Assembly: GCF_011038655.2 (NCBI RefSeq)
Contig: NZ_CP064954.1
Coordinates: 1,922,001 to 1,986,000 of the forward strand
Length of the DNA stretch: 64,000 nucleotides
Direction: 5' to 3'
From: Corynebacterium lizhenjunii
GTDB taxonomy: Bacteria; Actinomycetota; Actinomycetes; Mycobacteriales; Mycobacteriaceae
In this document: positions 63,407 to 64,000 of the stretch, piece by piece
Layout of the letters: each line of letters opens with the position of its first letter
How positions within the stretch are numbered: the stretch's first letter is position 1
The notes under the pieces: model-generated
What the model was told of the DNA's origin: nothing
Seen by the model: the letters and a program-made list of their open reading frames with translations, nothing else
Database searches by the model: none
Made by a program: the position numbers and the translations under genes

Positions 63407-64000
63407 ATGAATACGCGCGCGATCGTACCGGTTAAACTCAGCCTCACGGAGGGCGATTTCTATACCCTATGGGCCACGCCCTGGCGCCAAAACGGCACGC
63501 AGTGGCAGGCTTTTTTGGGCGATGATGAATCCGTCCTCCTCTTCCACACCGAGGCCCAACTCCTGGCCTTCTTGGAATCCGGCACGCGCCACGATTTAAG
63601 CGATCATCCTTCGTGGGAGGAGTTCAACTCCCGGCCCGCCCACCGCGTGCAGCCTGCGGAGCGCGACGTCTACGACCTCGTGGGCGTGCCCGCAGTGTTG
63701 GCACAGCGCCCCGGCCATGAGGCCGTGTCCACCGTGGCCCGCAACTTTGAAGTTGCTGAAGCCTTGGCGGCCGTAACCGGCGCGGAGCGCACCACCATTT
63801 TCTTTGCCACTCACTCCATCTTGCGCTCCACCGCCCGGGGCTATGAGCACTACTCCGGGGAGGAAGGCCTGCGCGAGTGGTCCGGTGTGGGCCACGTGGT
63901 GCTGAGCAACTGGGCCACCGTGATTGAAGAACTTGATAGCCACGTGCGCGTGGTGGACCCGGCCGAGTTTGATTCCGCCGTGGTGGAGGACGCGGAATCA
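63407..64000 (+). CDS. Conserved hypothetical protein, 3' end outside window
   Basis: ATG at 63407 (or 63401) opens a frame that continues to the window edge; 198 residues are seen, starting MNTRAIVPVKLSLTEGDFYT and continuing LWATPWRQNGTQWQAFLGDD. The frame encodes no recognised domain. It lies 32 bp after the NlpC/P60 gene and uses the same codon preferences, so it is likely cotranscribed. Related proteins seem to follow the NlpC/P60 gene near upp in corynebacteria. Confidence 0.7.
   Translation, partial: MNTRAIVPVKLSLTEGDFYTLWATPWRQNGTQWQAFLGDDESVLLFHTEAQLLAFLESGTRHDLSDHPSWEEFNSRPAHRVQPAERDVYDLVGVPAVLAQRPGHEAVSTVARNFEVAEALAAVTGAERTTIFFATHSILRSTARGYEHYSGEEGLREWSGVGHVVLSNWATVIEELDSHVRVVDPAEFDSAVVEDAES

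Overview
The window looks like chromosomal DNA of a high-GC Corynebacterium. The gene order accBC (fused biotin carboxylase/BCCP), a rhodanese, maf, two accD genes and birA-purK-purE, followed by pyc, prpDBC with a PrpR-type regulator, a quinone-reductase-like lpd and upp, is typical of that genus. So are the free-standing accE genes, the 13E12-type HNH gene, the mycobacterial-type RpiB and a McbR-type operator. No rRNA, tRNA, CRISPR array or intact insertion sequence was seen.

Layout. 1-3.2 kb: tail of an MFS transporter, rpiB, then a small acquired patch (DUF3800 gene plus shredded IS21 and IS3 remnants). 3.2-9.4 kb: DsbA-like protein, pepN, GntR/UTRA regulator, SDR enzyme, AhpD-like two-domain protein. 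9.5-16.8 kb: a complete peptide/nickel-class ABC importer divergent from a large FAD/NAD(P)-binding protein, with a perfect McbR-type site between them. 16.9-23.8 kb: a 5-oxoproline (pyroglutamate) locus. One arm is pxpA, a pxpBC fusion, a biotin carboxylase-BCCP and a GntR/FCD regulator. The facing arm is a DUF1445 protein and an NRAMP-like transporter. Both arms carry the same palindrome, TTGTTCAACAA. 23.9-29.5 kb: RNase H-like protein, an ECF sigma factor with its membrane partner and a small secreted protein, an HNH endonuclease and a YdcF-like protein. 29.5-32.8 kb: purE, purK, PH-domain membrane protein, birA. 32.9-39.4 kb: a trehalose-type ABC importer without an ATPase, a TreS-like GH13 enzyme and a GH1 glucosidase. 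39.5-48.9 kb: accD1-accE, a degenerate accD2-accE, maf, DUF3151, a Cj0069-family protein, a rhodanese lacking its cysteine, and accBC. 49-59.5 kb: pyc, prpDBC, prpR and lpdA. 59.6-64 kb: M20 hydrolase, XRE regulator, upp, an NlpC/P60 protein with a small partner, and a truncated hypothetical gene.

The main theme is biotin-dependent carboxylation and acyl-CoA supply. BirA can load three biotin-carrier proteins encoded here (AccBC, pyruvate carboxylase, and the oxoproline-linked carboxylase). AccBC works with AccD and AccE subunits to make malonyl- and methylmalonyl-type CoA for lipid and mycolate synthesis. PrpDBC burns excess propionyl units, and Pyc refills oxaloacetate.

The most unusual signals are: a dispersed DNA motif GCATCGGCAAGC (ten exact copies, in both orientations, in coding and non-coding DNA); a carboxyltransferase-like AccD2 that has lost an oxyanion motif; an accE gene that appears to start at ATT; a 5-residue repeat expansion inside BirA; and a biotin carboxylase inside the oxoprolinase operon.
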